Assembly (NCBI RefSeq): GCF_000218685.1
Contig: NW_006763293.1
Location: 1,234,720-1,298,719, forward strand
Length of the DNA stretch: 64,000 bases
From: Serpula lacrymans var. lacrymans S7.9
Taxonomy: Eukaryota; Basidiomycota; Agaricomycetes; Boletales; Serpulaceae
Direction: 5' to 3'
Positions 10,180-21,545 of this stretch are shown here, in pieces. Positions within the stretch are counted from its first letter, which is position 1, and the number at the start of each line of letters is the position of its first letter. A model generated the notes under the pieces. The model did no database searches. It saw only the letters and a program-made list of their open reading frames with translations, and was not told where the DNA came from. A program made the position numbers and the translations under genes.

Positions 10180-13100
10180 CTCGGATGGTGATAAAGACAG
10201 ACCCTGATGTTGATTGAGACATGTCTGGGTCTCCAGACCAATCTGCATCTGAATATCCATAGAAATCCATGTCCATGGAGACATCTGTGCCATCATATTG
10301 TAGTTCCATGTCCCTGGTTGCTTTCAGATATCGGAGGACACATTTTGCAGCTTCCCAGTGATGGCTCCTTGGAGCTGAGCTATGCCTGCTTAGTATTCCA
10401 ACAACGTAGGTAATGTCTGGGCGGGTTCCGAGCATGGCATACATGAGGGAGCCTACAATTGAGAGGTATGACACTTGACGCCCTTCAATATGCATCTCAT
10501 GTTGCACAATATCTTCCCCTGGAGCATTTGCAAGGAGTTTTGATCCATGAGCCATTGGTGTCCATACTGGTTTGCAGTTCTTCATTCCAGTACGCTCCAG
10601 GACTGTGTCAATGTATTGGCGTTGCAATAGGGATATTGTTTTGTTTGAACGATCACGTTGGATTTCTATTCCGAGGATGTATTTTGCTTCTCCAAGGTCC
10701 CGCATTTTGAATATGGATTCGAGTTTGGCTTTTGTGATATCCATGAATTTTTGGGATGAAGCTCCTAGGAGGAGGTCATCTACATAGACAACAACAAAGC
10801 ATAATTGTTTGTTGTCCCGGAATACATAGAGACATGTTTCTGCATTTAGTCTTGTGAAACTGAGCTCCTGGAGCTTGCAATCAAAAGTTTTGTTCCATGT
10901 ACGACCAGCTTGTTTTAACCCGTAGATGGATTTCTTCAATCTCCAGCAGTATCCAGGTTGGATAGGAACACCCCCTGGAGGAAGCATGTACAGTTCTTCT
11001 TCAAGTTCTCCATTGAGATAAGCTGTGGATACGTCCATTTGATCAAGTTCTAGGTCGTACTTTGCTACCAGGGCTAGAATAATTCGGATTGACTCTAAGT
11101 TTGCAACTGGAGCAAAAACCTCCTGGTAATCAATCCCCTCCCTTTGAGTAAAACCCCGTGCAACAATCCGGAGTTTGTATCTCTCAATGTTTCTGTTTTG
11201 ATCAAACTTGATCCGGAACACAGGTTTTGATGTGATGGGTTTTACTCCCTTCGGAAGTGGAACAGTGTCATATACTGCATTAGTATTGAGACTTAGGAGT
11301 TCCTCCTTCAAGGCAGACTTCCATAATTCTCCATCCAGACGTGATAAGGCTTCCTTTAGTGTCCTTGGAAGGTCTGTGTTAGATGGACCGGTACTTGCTA
11401 TTCCAGCAAAGAATGTCTCCTCTGTATCAGATGTTTCTTCATGAACCTCAGGAGTGTTAGGTTTCTCCATGGAGTTGTCATGCTGCTCTTTTCGAGACTG
11501 TTTCTCATCTAGAGTCCTTTGATAATCTCGGTTTTTGTCTGCAGGACGGGTCTGGCGACTGCTTCTGCGTACTCCTAGGACTTCAGCAGGCATGACTGCT
11601 CTTTTAGGAACTTGTGCAGGTACTCCAGGGAGTAGACACATTTGTGTATTTGTTGCCCCACTCACTCCTGAAGGTGTTGAATCACTCCTTGGAGGTGTTG
11701 TATGCCTTCCAGAAGCTGATCCAATGGACAGGCTGTCTAACTGTATTCGGACTTTTTCCACATCAGCTGGCTGTATGTTGAGGGGCTGTCCTCCCACTGA
11801 CTGTAACTCTACTTTGGCTTTCCGTTCTGAAGATGGCCAGTGTTCAGGTCTTGGTTGTAGAGACTGTTGTGGAGGGTGTCTTAGCTGATCAGGTGCTCCC
11901 ACTGCTCTTGGAACGTCTCCACGGAGGTATTGCCCCACTGCTCTTGGAACATCTTCATGCTGATATGGTTCCATTTGCAATTCATTTGGATCTCGGATCC
12001 GAGGGTCAGGGTCATCCTCCTCCAATTTTTTTTGGTCTGGATAGTGAGCATTCTCTGGAATGAGTCCCTCCCACTGATCTGTGCTAGTGTCTGTGTCCCA
12101 GGGAGCAGTGTCATCCTTTTGTACCTTTCCGGATTCATTGAATATGACATGCCGACTGGAAAACACAGTCCATTTTTCAGTGTCTAGGAGTTTTTAGGCT
12201 TGCTTTCCATGTGTGTAGCCAATCATTATGGCTTTGCGCCCCTTGGAGTAAAACTTCCCTTGCTTTTTGCCTTTCGGAATCAAGGCATATGCTTGGCATC
12301 CAAAAGGGCAAAACAAAGTTGGATCAACTCTCCTTTTAAACAGTATTTCATATGGGGTCTTTCCATGGAGTCCTGATGCTGGGCTGCGTGCTGTGATATA
12401 TGCAGCTGTTTGCATGGCATCTACCCAAAATGACTTTGGGAGCGTGGAATCATGGAGCATAGTGGTTGCTAATGTAGCCAATGTCTGATTCATGCATTCT
12501 GCAATGCCATTTTGTTCCGGAGTATCTGCAGCTGTAGTTTCTTGGATGACACCATCTCCTCGGAGTTGATTTTTGAATGCATTGCCAGTATATTCTCCTC
12601 CCCCATCGCTCTGGAGGAATTCTGTGTATAGTGGAGTGAAGTTTTCTTCTCCCAAATGAGTCCGGAAGAATATTTGGACATCTTCTTTCCATTTCTTGTA
12701 TCGTTCCAGTGCTTCACTTTTATGTTTTAGGAAATATATCCATGGAAATTTGGAGAAATCATCTACAATGATAATCCAGTACCAAAAACCCTCCCTGGAA
12801 GTTGGTTTGATTGGTCCTCCAACATCTGTGTGCACAATTTGTATGGGGCGCTTGGCTCGGTTTCCTCCAGTGGACTTGGGGGGTGGTTTCTTCATCTTTC
12901 CTAAAGCACAAGGTTCACAAAACTCCGGGGTTCCGGTAAGGGTGTCTATGTCCTGGAGCTGTCTTTTTGTAACCATTCGTTGCAAGCGGTCCATTCCAAT
13001 GTGTCCCATTCTCCTGTGCAATAAATTTACATCTACTGCTGCAAAAGCTGACTCTGGGTTGATTTTGGGTTTTGCTTGGATGTGATAAAGTCCTCGCTTG

Positions 13101-13830
13101 TGTAACGCAGTGAGGATAAGTTCCTCCTTTTTCCGAACTTCACAAGCATTTGACCCTGCTGGAAAAAGTGTTGATAACCCCGTTTTGGACAATTTGTGGA
13201 CAGAGACGAGTGCTAACGTGAAGTTTGGCACAAGTAAGACATTTGACAGTGCAATATTGTAGTCCTTTTTGCCAACAGTTGCTTGTAGAATTACTGTTCC
13301 AATGCCAATGGCATTTACAGAGGATTCATCCCCAAAACTGATTGTCCTCGGAGGATGCAGAACATGGTATGTTCCTGGCTCAAACCAGGAGCAGTGAGGG
13401 ACCATGTGGGATGTTGCTCCGGAGTCAATAATAATTGTTGTTTTGGTCTTATTGGGTTCCGACACAAGGTAAGCTTGAATGCATTTAGCAAGGGGCTTGG
13501 AAATATGTACATGTTCCAATGCAATATGACTCTGTTCCTCCTCGGAGTCAGATCCAGATGATTTCTCCGCCGTATTTGCCTTTTCCTTCTCTTTTCCTTT
13601 ATCCTTGTATCTTTCCTTTTCCTTCTTCCTTTGACCTTTTTCAGCTGACTGAAGTGTTCGACACTCCGAGGTGTTGTGTGATTTGGCTTTGTGGAAGTTA
13701 CACCATTTCTCCTCGGATTTGAGTGCTGATCCGGAACCTCCAGGGGCCTTCCCTGACTGTTATGCAACTTCTGCAGTGATCCGGATCTCAACTGCATCAA
13801 AGGTAAGTTTATTTTCTTCAATCATGTTGA

Positions 13831-14930
13831 TGTTACGATAACACAATTTTCGGACTTTCCCTTTACTTTTATTTTCTCCGCTTTAACCTTGTACTATAGC
13901 TTTCACACATGGTGCCATGCGGCACTTCCCCTTTCTCGTGCCGCGTTGCCTTTCTTCTTATTTTGGACATAACTCTCTCACACAGTGGAGCTGGCCATGC
14001 GGGCTAGGCCCCATGACATCATCAGCCAATGTCTCTATCAACTGTATAGTACACATGTACAAACAACCCTGTAGTAGTATATAAACTCCAATAGATCCAG
14101 GAGACTCCTTAGCGAGTCCTCCTATTTGTGAGGCAACGATAAACTATAACAAAAACAAAACCTGTCTCCTTCTGCACTTGCAGGGAGTAAAGGGTTCGAT
14201 GAGCTTGAGGTTGACAGACGCTAGTAAATATAGCGAGTAGAGGACTTTGAGAGGTAAGCTTCAAAGGTTCTTGTTGAGGAGTAAAGCGGGTAAATTCAGT
14301 AATAGAAAACTAAGGAGCCATACATGAATAGGTAAGGCTTTATATAATGAACTGTTTGTTCCTCAGACCGAAAGGAGAATATACGAAAAGTGGTCTGAGG
14401 AATCAATCGACCAATAAGAAAAAGGGAGAGTAACTATCGTACGACTTTTGACTTGATTAATCAGCAGGTGAGAGACTTGTACTAATAATAGAGGATTGTC
14501 ACGCGTGTTCAGAAACCGTATCCTCATAATGAGGTACGATCCTGAATAAGGCGTTATTAGTATAACCAGACTTTACTGAGGCTTGGAGCTGGTTGGCGAA
14601 ATGTCTACTACCAGTCCTTACTCTGCGTGCTGGCTGGCTGGGAGCGATACCCAGTCTCTGATCTGTGATATAAAATGGTAGTGATGGTTAAGAAAGCCTG
14701 TGAGGGCTATGAGAAGTAAAATGGCAAAGGATACCTCTAGCCCTAGAGCCAGAGGTGTAATGGGAAAAGTGTTCGAGAACCAAGGCATAGTGAAGATAAG
14801 AAAATAATGAAATGGTCCTTACACTATTGTATACCAACTAACTCTCTGCATTCTAAGGGGTAACCACTCCCTCATCATCTTTCTCTATAGTGTGTTCCTG
14901 TGTGTGCCCGAGTAAATCTTGGTTGTTACA
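13831..14930 (+). mobile_element. Solo LTR-B1 inside copia-1, split by LTR-A2
   Basis: The LTR runs TGTTACGATAACA...GGTTGTTACA and matches the gypsy-B LTRs. It is flanked by GTTGA (13826-13830 and 14931-14935). It is split at 14126/14824 by a solo LTR-A. Without that insert it is about 398 bp. Removal joins the copia-1 frame SVINM across the site. Confidence 0.9.
14127..14823 (-). mobile_element. Solo LTR-A2 inside LTR-B1
   Basis: A minus-strand 697-bp copy of LTR-A with duplication CTATT (14122-14126 and 14824-14828). Removing it restores the family-B sequence CCTCCTATTGTATACC, comparable to CCTCCTGTTGTATACC in the other B copies. With 9483-10179 it forms a long inverted repeat. Confidence 0.9.
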
Positions 14931-14956
14931 GTTGATTACTGATGACTGAAATATTT

Positions 14957-15221
14957 TGTTAGTTTTGGTGATTCTGCACCTTTGTGCTACCTATATATTT
15001 TCATTCCTTTCTCTATCTATTCTTCTATCATTCACTATTGATTGTGTTCTCTATTATTTCGCCTTTGTGGCTGCTTTGTTTACCTTTGTTTACAAAACTT
15101 CGGACAGTATTGCAGAGTCCAATGCTTCCTATTCTCTAGTTACTCACATTGGACTCTAGTTCCAGTCCCTGATTGCTCTCAGCAAGTGGCTAGACACTTC
15201 CTTCAAGCTTTGTTCTTAATA
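14957..15221 (+). repeat. copia-2 5' LTR
   Basis: A 265-bp LTR starting TGTTAGTTTTGG and ending TTCTTAATA. It contains CTATATATTTTC as a TATA-like box near 14989. It lacks the 55-bp tandem duplication present in the 3' LTR. Confidence 0.9.
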
Positions 15222-15235
15222 GGTTATGAGCCCTG
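15222..15235 (+). other. copia-2 primer binding site (half initiator tRNA-Met type)
   Basis: GGTTATGAGCCCTG sits immediately after the 5' LTR. It is the reverse complement of CAGGGCUCAUAACC, the anticodon stem-loop of fungal initiator tRNA-Met. Drosophila copia and yeast Ty5 are known to prime from such a tRNA half. Confidence 0.8.
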
Positions 15236-16387
15236 TGCTCTAGCCATCTTCCTGACCTCATATCTCACCATCCAAGCGTCCTACTGCTTATCCATCGTAC
15301 CCATTGTCTTCTGGGACTCTTATTATCTCATCCATCACCTCAGATTACTCTGATCTCATCTTGATCTCCAACAACAACTCCTTGTTGCAAGTTACCCCCA
15401 TTTTGGACGCTTTTTTGGTCTTATCTGCACCATATCTCGCCCAATCCTTATCTTATTGTCCTGTAACTTCTACCATCGTCTTCTACGGCCTAAATAACCC
15501 TAGGAGACCTGTCAGAGCGGTTGGATTTGAGCTGGATCTTTCTGTGAGCCTTCATCATCATTTGATCACCTTTTGGCCCCCTATTACATATCTCCACACC
15601 CTGTGCTCGGATCTTGGCCCTATTTGAGCCATCTACTACCCTATACTATTGCACTTTACACCGTCAATTTGGGGTCAATCCATCCACTCCATCATCCTCT
15701 GTGAAGTTCGCATTTTTGGCACTTTCACCCCTATTGGACTCCTATTGCATATCTCCACATCCTGTGCTTCACTTCTTGTGATATTTGGGCCATCTATTAC
15801 TCTATAAAAATGTTCCCTATACCTCTGATTTGGTGGCAATCCATCCATCTTATCTGTCTCTGCATCAATTTCGACTTTTTGCCCTATTTTTCGCTTTTTG
15901 GCATATCTGGTGTGTGCATAAAGCTCCAATCTTCTCTACTCTGTCCATTATCAGATAGAACAAGCCTATAGACTGTGAAGCTCGCCTGCATTGCCTCAGT
16001 TTGCTGTTGCCTAGAGCCTCTCTCAGTCTGCGGTGTTTGGGGAGCTTAAGTCACTTTGTTGACTCATATACAAGCCCTATTAACCAACACTGTCTCGAGG
16101 CAATTTCTCTGTTAATATCAGTGTGGAATTGAAAGGGGAACACAGGCGTAACCCTGTAGCAGCACTAGGAAGCCTTAGCACCCTCCTGGATCGCTTTTGG
16201 ACGCTTTTTGGACCCTATTTGGACCTATCCTTGCGCTTTCTGACCCTCTCCATATCCTCTCTCTACCGCCTCACCATCTTATCTGCTCGCCTCCTACTGT
16301 TGCCCATTGTCTTTGCCACTATTCCATCGCCTATAGCCGTCTCCTACATCATTTATCATTGCTCTATTGTCTTATACAACACCCATC
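15236..16387 (+). other. copia-2 untranslated leader
   Basis: About 1.15 kb between primer site and gag start, unusually long for copia. It is pyrimidine-rich with repeated TTTTGGAC-type words (for example 16193-16225). No convincing ORF found. Confidence 0.6.
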
Positions 16388-19300
16388 ATGTCTGACTCTG
16401 ATCCCAAGTTCCATCCCTTGTCTGGCACTAACTACCCCCAGTGGAGTGGTGAAATGCAAGCTTGGTTGATGACCAAGGGACTGTGGAGGCTCATCTCTGG
16501 CGCTGAAAAGTGTCCTGGGACTGACGCTGAAGCAATAGAGAAATGGGAGTTGAGAGCTGAAAAGGCTGCTGGTGCATTATATCTCAATGTCACCAAAGAG
16601 CAGCGCATCCATCTTGATGGCATCATTGATGATCCTGTCAAGATCTGGGAGAAACTGGCAATTGTGCACGTCTCTAAGAAGCCTGGGACGAGATTTAATG
16701 CCTATGACGACTTCTTCTCTATCAGAAAGAAGGAGGACGAGTCCCTGCAGTCTCTCATGACCAGAATTGACGAAGGCATGCATCAGATTCAAAATCTTCG
16801 TCCTACTGGCTTCTCATTGTCTGAATTGGACGATGAATTGACATGCATGGCCATGATTAGGGCGCTTCCTGATCAATATGCCCACTTCACTTCATCTCTA
16901 CTACTTCTGGGCACCTTGGACAAGACCCAGCTCAGGGATGCTTTCCTTGCTGAAGAGGTCAATTGCCGTCGTCGTGCTGAAGTCGATTCTGCCTTGCATT
17001 CTTCGTCTACTACTGCCAATAGCACCTGCACCCATCCTAACTGCCATCATTGCAACCAATCCACCACCTCTACTCGTGTTCAGTGTGATTTCTGTGGTTT
17101 ACTTGGTCATACCCAAGACAAATGCCACAGATACATTGCTAGTCGCCAACAGGCAGTGGAGGGTGCTAAGAATCGCTACAAGCGTGGCAATAAGGCTCAG
17201 GCAGGCTCCAGCAACTCTCAGAATACCTCTCAGCAGCCCAAATCTTCGCCCAACAATGCCAATTCATCCACTGTGGTCACTGAATCAGCTGGGAATGCAA
17301 GTCTTCGTTCCATTCATCCCTCTGATCCTCATTGCCCTCTCCAACTTGATGCTGACATTGATTGGAATGCAGACACAGGCGCCACTTCTCATATGACACC
17401 TCATCGTCATTGGATGCACCACTATACCCCATATCGTGTGCCAATCAAGCTGGCTGATCACACTGTTGTCTATTCAGCTGGTGTTAGTACTGTGGTGTTT
17501 AATCCTGTGATGAATGGCAAAGTGGCTAGGGCTGTGGAATTCTCTAGAGTGCTCCATGTACCAGATCTTCGAAATAATCTCCTCTCAGTCTTGTATTTAA
17601 CTCGTCAAAGTGGTTTCAATGTCACTATTTCGTCTCATTCCATGTCCTTTATGTGTGACAACACTCTCTTGTTCACTGCAACTATCAATGACAACAATGC
17701 AGCATTCCTTGATGGATCTACTGCTGCTTGTGTTGAATTGGGACATTTTACTGCGACTATACCACTTGATTTGATGCTCTGGCATCGCAGATTGGCTCAC
17801 CACCATCATGCTAATGTCAAGAGACTGATACAGAGAGATCTGGTCACTGGGCTTACACTGGAATCCAAGGCTGCTCCTGATCCTGTCTGTGAACCGTGCT
17901 TGTCTGGCAAGATGCATGCCAATCCATTCCCCTCATCTGATACTCGCTCTGCTCATCCTTTGGACCTCATCCATTCTGATGTACACCAAGTCTCTTCCCC
18001 CACATTCTCTGGTTATCGCTACTGGGTCACCTTCATTGACGATCACAGTCGATTCCGTGTTGATGTGCCTCTCAAGGCCAAGTCAGATGTCTTTGATGCT
18101 TTCAAGAGATTCAAGGCTTATGCTGAGACTCAATTGGAGCGTAAAATCAAGGCTCTGCGCGATGACAAAGGGAGAGAGTACATGTCCAAGAAATTTGAGC
18201 AATTCACAGATGACCATGGGATTGTCAGACAGCATACCACCAGGAATCGTCCTCAGCAGAATGGTGTGGCAGAGCGAGCAAACAGACTTCTGACTGAGCG
18301 TATCACTGCCATGTTATCAGAGTCTGCATTGCCTAACAGCTTCTGGGGTGAATGTCTGTCCGCTTTGGTGCATGTCTGGAACAGGTGTCCCACTGATGCA
18401 GTGGCCCATGCCACTCCATTTGAGTTGTGGTATGGACGCAAGCCTGACATGTCTCACCTTCGCGTTTGGGGCTGCACTGCCTATGTGCATGTGCAAAAGG
18501 ACAAAAGAGGCGTCTTTGGCTCTTATATGGAGAAATGTGTGTTCATTGGTTACCCTGAGGGATACAAGGGATGGAAATTCTACAATCCTACCACCAAGCA
18601 CACTGTTATCTCTGAGAGAGCTGATTTTGATGAGCGCTACTTCCCTGGCTTGAAGAGGTCTTCTGACAATGTCCCGCCTCCACCTCCCACTCCACCTTCG
18701 CTATCCATGCCATTGGGCCTGATTGAGGATGTCCCTGCACCAGGTCCAGGGGGAGATATGGGCCCACCAGCTGCGCTTCAGCAGCCTCAACCATTGCCTG
18801 ACAATGGGCCTCATTTGGACCTTGATGCAAAACCACCTGTGAATCAACCTCCTGAGCTTCCAAATCACCCTCCTCATCGCTCACCTTCTCCTGACTTGCC
18901 TATTGCACTGAGACGCCCTGCAAGGGCTAGGAGACCACCTAGACCATGGTGGCTTCAACACAGACAACCTACTCCTGCCATTGAGAGTGATGACAGTGAT
19001 TCTGAGGCAGTTGATGATGAAGTGGCACACTTTGGAGACTCTGCTGAGCCTAGGTCATTTGCAGATGCAATGAAGCGTCCTGATGCAGATAAATGGAGAG
19101 AGGCAGCCATGGAAGAGCTTCAAGCTCATGAGCGCAATGGTACTTGGTCACTAGTGGAACTACCTCCTGGAGTCAAGGCTATTGGTGGCAAGTGGGTCTT
19201 CAAGATCAAGCACAACTCAGATGGCACTGTTGAGCGCTACAAGGCCAGATATGTGGCCAAAGGTTATAACCAGCGCCCTGGCTTTGATTTCCTCGAAATA

Positions 19301-20620
19301 TTTGCACCTACTGTCCGCATATCATCCATCAGAGTTGTCCTTGCCATTGCAGCCATCCACAACCTCCATTTGCGCTCCATTGACATTTCCCATGCATTCC
19401 TGAATGAAGTCATGGATGTCAAGGTCTACATGCATCAGCCAGAGGGATTCCATCAGGGTCCTCGCAATCTTGTTTGCCAGTTGGACAAGGCCATCTATGG
19501 GACAAAGCAGGGAGGCAGAATGTGGAACCAGAAGATGCACACTGTGCTTGAAAAACTCGGATTCAAGCATACTTATTCAGACTCTGCCATCTATGTCTTT
19601 AACAGAGCTGATGTGCGCATTATCCTGCCTGTCTTTGTTGATGACATGACACTGGCATCCACTTCTACTTCTGCACTTGACCAAGCTGTCAAGGACCTCT
19701 CCCTGCACTTTAAGCTTCGTGATCTTGGCCCTACTTCTTACCTACTTGGCATTTCCATCACTAGAGACCTAAGTAATCGCACCATCTCCCTCTCCCAACA
19801 TCAGTACACTCTGGACATTCTGGAGCGCTTTGGCATGAAGGACTGCAAGCCTGTGTCCACTCCCATGGATCCTGGTTTGCGCCTCACCAAGGACATGTCT
19901 CCCAAAACATCCAGTGATGCTGCTTTGATGAAGGACATTCCCTACCTTGCTGCTGTTGGTGCTCTGATGTATCTGGCCACTACCACTCGTCCTGACATTG
20001 TCTACACTGTTGGAGTCCTTGCCAGATATAACTCTAATCCTGGTCTTACTCACTGGAGCGCTGTCAAGCACTTGTTCCGCTACTTGCAAGGCACCCTTGA
20101 TCATTCCCTTGTCCTTGGTCCTGATTCCAATTCCACTGAACTCTTCACCACTTTCTCTGATGCTGATCATGGTGGTGACAAGGACTCTGGTCGTTCTACT
20201 GGTGCCTATATTGTCAAGATGGGATCTGGTGCTGTCTCCTGGAGCTCCAAGCTTCAGAACATTGTTGCTCTGTCCACCACTGAAGCAGAATACATTGCTG
20301 CTGTTGAGGCTGGCAAAGAGATTTGCTGGATGCGAAATTTGTTGAAGGAAATGGGCTATCCTATCACCTCTCCTTCCACCCTTCATATTGACAACCAATC
20401 TGCCATCTCTGTATCCAAGAACCCTGAGCACCATGGTCGGATGAAACACCTTGATCTGCGATGGCATTGGTTGAGAGATGTTGTTGACTCTGGGCAGATT
20501 GCTCCTACCTTTGTTCCCACTGCTGAAATGCCTGCAGACTTGTTGACCAAGGCTCTTGCCAAGCCTAAAGTGGAAGTGTTCAGGAAGATGATGGGACTTA
20601 TTAGATCAGGGGGGAGCTGA
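16388..20620 (+). CDS. copia-2 gag-pol polyprotein, intact (1410 aa)
   Basis: Start ATG 16388 (MSDSDPKFHPLSGTNYPQWS); stop at 20620, no frameshift. Order: UBN2-like gag (residues about 1-210), CCHC zinc knuckle CDFCGLLGHTQDKC, aspartic protease WNADTGATSHM, pre-integrase zinc region (WHRRLAHHHHANV...CEPCLSGK), integrase core with LIHSDVH, DDKGREY and RPQQNGVAERAN, a Pro-rich linker, RT beginning GGKWVFKIKHNSDG, catalytic box FVDDMTLA (FVDD instead of the usual YVDD), and RNase H with STTEAEYIAAVEAG and HIDNQSAI. The length is normal for copia. The F for Y change in the RT box is conservative. It encodes all functions needed for transposition. Confidence 0.95.
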   Translation: MSDSDPKFHPLSGTNYPQWSGEMQAWLMTKGLWRLISGAEKCPGTDAEAIEKWELRAEKAAGALYLNVTKEQRIHLDGIIDDPVKIWEKLAIVHVSKKPGTRFNAYDDFFSIRKKEDESLQSLMTRIDEGMHQIQNLRPTGFSLSELDDELTCMAMIRALPDQYAHFTSSLLLLGTLDKTQLRDAFLAEEVNCRRRAEVDSALHSSSTTANSTCTHPNCHHCNQSTTSTRVQCDFCGLLGHTQDKCHRYIASRQQAVEGAKNRYKRGNKAQAGSSNSQNTSQQPKSSPNNANSSTVVTESAGNASLRSIHPSDPHCPLQLDADIDWNADTGATSHMTPHRHWMHHYTPYRVPIKLADHTVVYSAGVSTVVFNPVMNGKVARAVEFSRVLHVPDLRNNLLSVLYLTRQSGFNVTISSHSMSFMCDNTLLFTATINDNNAAFLDGSTAACVELGHFTATIPLDLMLWHRRLAHHHHANVKRLIQRDLVTGLTLESKAAPDPVCEPCLSGKMHANPFPSSDTRSAHPLDLIHSDVHQVSSPTFSGYRYWVTFIDDHSRFRVDVPLKAKSDVFDAFKRFKAYAETQLERKIKALRDDKGREYMSKKFEQFTDDHGIVRQHTTRNRPQQNGVAERANRLLTERITAMLSESALPNSFWGECLSALVHVWNRCPTDAVAHATPFELWYGRKPDMSHLRVWGCTAYVHVQKDKRGVFGSYMEKCVFIGYPEGYKGWKFYNPTTKHTVISERADFDERYFPGLKRSSDNVPPPPPTPPSLSMPLGLIEDVPAPGPGGDMGPPAALQQPQPLPDNGPHLDLDAKPPVNQPPELPNHPPHRSPSPDLPIALRRPARARRPPRPWWLQHRQPTPAIESDDSDSEAVDDEVAHFGDSAEPRSFADAMKRPDADKWREAAMEELQAHERNGTWSLVELPPGVKAIGGKWVFKIKHNSDGTVERYKARYVAKGYNQRPGFDFLEIFAPTVRISSIRVVLAIAAIHNLHLRSIDISHAFLNEVMDVKVYMHQPEGFHQGPRNLVCQLDKAIYGTKQGGRMWNQKMHTVLEKLGFKHTYSDSAIYVFNRADVRIILPVFVDDMTLASTSTSALDQAVKDLSLHFKLRDLGPTSYLLGISITRDLSNRTISLSQHQYTLDILERFGMKDCKPVSTPMDPGLRLTKDMSPKTSSDAALMKDIPYLAAVGALMYLATTTRPDIVYTVGVLARYNSNPGLTHWSAVKHLFRYLQGTLDHSLVLGPDSNSTELFTTFSDADHGGDKDSGRSTGAYIVKMGSGAVSWSSKLQNIVALSTTEAEYIAAVEAGKEICWMRNLLKEMGYPITSPSTLHIDNQSAISVSKNPEHHGRMKHLDLRWHWLRDVVDSGQIAPTFVPTAEMPADLLTKALAKPKVEVFRKMMGLIRSGGS

Positions 20621-20649
20621 TGCTTGGGAGGTGCAGCATCAGGGGGGAG

Positions 20650-20969
20650 TGTTAGTTTTGGTGATTCTGCACCTTTGTGCTACCTATATATTTTCATTCC
20701 TTTCTCTATCTATTCTTCTATCATTCACTATTGATTGTGTTCTCTATTATTTCGCCTTTGTGGCTGCTTTGTTTACCTTTGTTTACAAAACTTCGGACAG
20801 TATTGCAGAGTCCAATGCTTCCTATTCTCTAGTTACTCACATTGGACTCTAGGTACTGTATACCTGTCATACTCTCTAATAATAAAGTTACTCACATTGG
20901 ACTCTAGTTCCAGTCCCTGATTGCTCTCAGCAAGTGGCTAGACACTTCCTTCAAGCTTTGTTCTTAATA
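20650..20969 (+). repeat. copia-2 3' LTR with internal 55-bp tandem duplication
   Basis: A 320-bp copy of the 265-bp 5' LTR. The extra 55 bp follow the first GTTACTCACATTGGACTCTAG and end in a second copy of that 21-mer. Outside this block I see no differences from the 5' LTR. Confidence 0.88.
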
Positions 20970-21527
20970 TATTTGCCATTCAGGAGTGCATGGGAGAGAT
21001 TGGAGAAGAGCAAAAGCCATGAGTTTGGTATCAACTCCTAGTTTCATTCCGGAGAGGTGTGAATCAACTGTCCGGATTTTTGCAATGTGGTCCTGGATAG
21101 GTGATGTCCCATCCCAGGACAATTTGGTGAGTTGCTGGAATGAATAGAAGGCCGAGGCAATGTTGGACGTTTGATGGAGTGAGACAAGTTTATCAAATAA
21201 CTCCCTGGAGCTGGTGAGGTCTCCAGTCCTCATTAGGAGGGCATCAGAGATGTGGTCCTGGATGATTCCATGTGCCTTCTCATCCTTAAGTATCCAGGTG
21301 ATCTCAGGATCCTCCAAGGAGGTAGGTTTTCCTGGTGAGGGCTTAAGCTCCTCTCCAGTAACAACCCGGAGAACTTTTTCCCGACGTAGCTTTGAGATGA
21401 TCCGGAGTTTCCATATCTGAAAATTGTTGGGTCCAGTGAGAACTAGACATGCGGATGTATCGCGTGCTGTGGTCATGGTTCCGAGGTTGCCGTTTCAAAT
21501 AAGAATTATTTCCTGCGTAGCTTTTGC

Positions 21528-21545
21528 GCACCAGGGCTCATAACC
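21528..21545 (-). other. copia-1 primer binding site (half initiator tRNA-Met type)
   Basis: On the minus strand GGTTATGAGCCCTGGTGC follows the 5' LTR directly. It is identical over 18 nt to the site in the miniature element at 36964 and shares its first 14 nt with copia-2. Confidence 0.82.

Larger units (their letters stand above)
14957..20969 (+). mobile_element. Full-length intact Ty1/copia element copia-2
   Basis: A 6.0-kb element with 5' LTR 14957-15221, half-tRNA-iMet primer site at 15222, leader, one long gag-pol ORF, purine tract ATCAGGGGGGAG (about 20639-20649) and 3' LTR 20650-20969. Duplication TATTT flanks it (14952-14956 and 20970-20974), inside copia-1 gag. The ends are TG...TA, slightly unusual. 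The intact ORF and nearly identical LTRs indicate a young, possibly active copy. Confidence 0.92.
10180..21476 (-). pseudogene. copia-1 gag-pol, interrupted and 3'-truncated
   Basis: Single-ORF copia polyprotein. The start ATG 21476 (MTTARDTSACLVLTGPNNF) opens a UBN2-type gag (20975-21476). Copia-2 and solo LTR-B1 interrupt it, and it resumes at about 13825 (VINMIEENKLTF). Visible onward: zinc-knuckle-like Cys/His segment (KWCNFHKAKSHNTSEC), protease DSGATSHM, pre-integrase HRRMGHIGMDRLQ...CEPCALGK, integrase core (HTDVGGPI, QSDGGGEY, DTPEQNGIAE), then RT with VYVDDLLLG. It stops at STSGSVF where gypsy-A begins, so most of RNase H is missing. In-frame TAA codons lie at 13760-13762 and 12194-12196. 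Non-functional. Confidence 0.88.

Noticed and set aside
19769..20467. 232-codon minus-strand frame opposite copia-2
   Set aside because: It is antisense to the RT/RNase H coding sequence and shows no independent motif.
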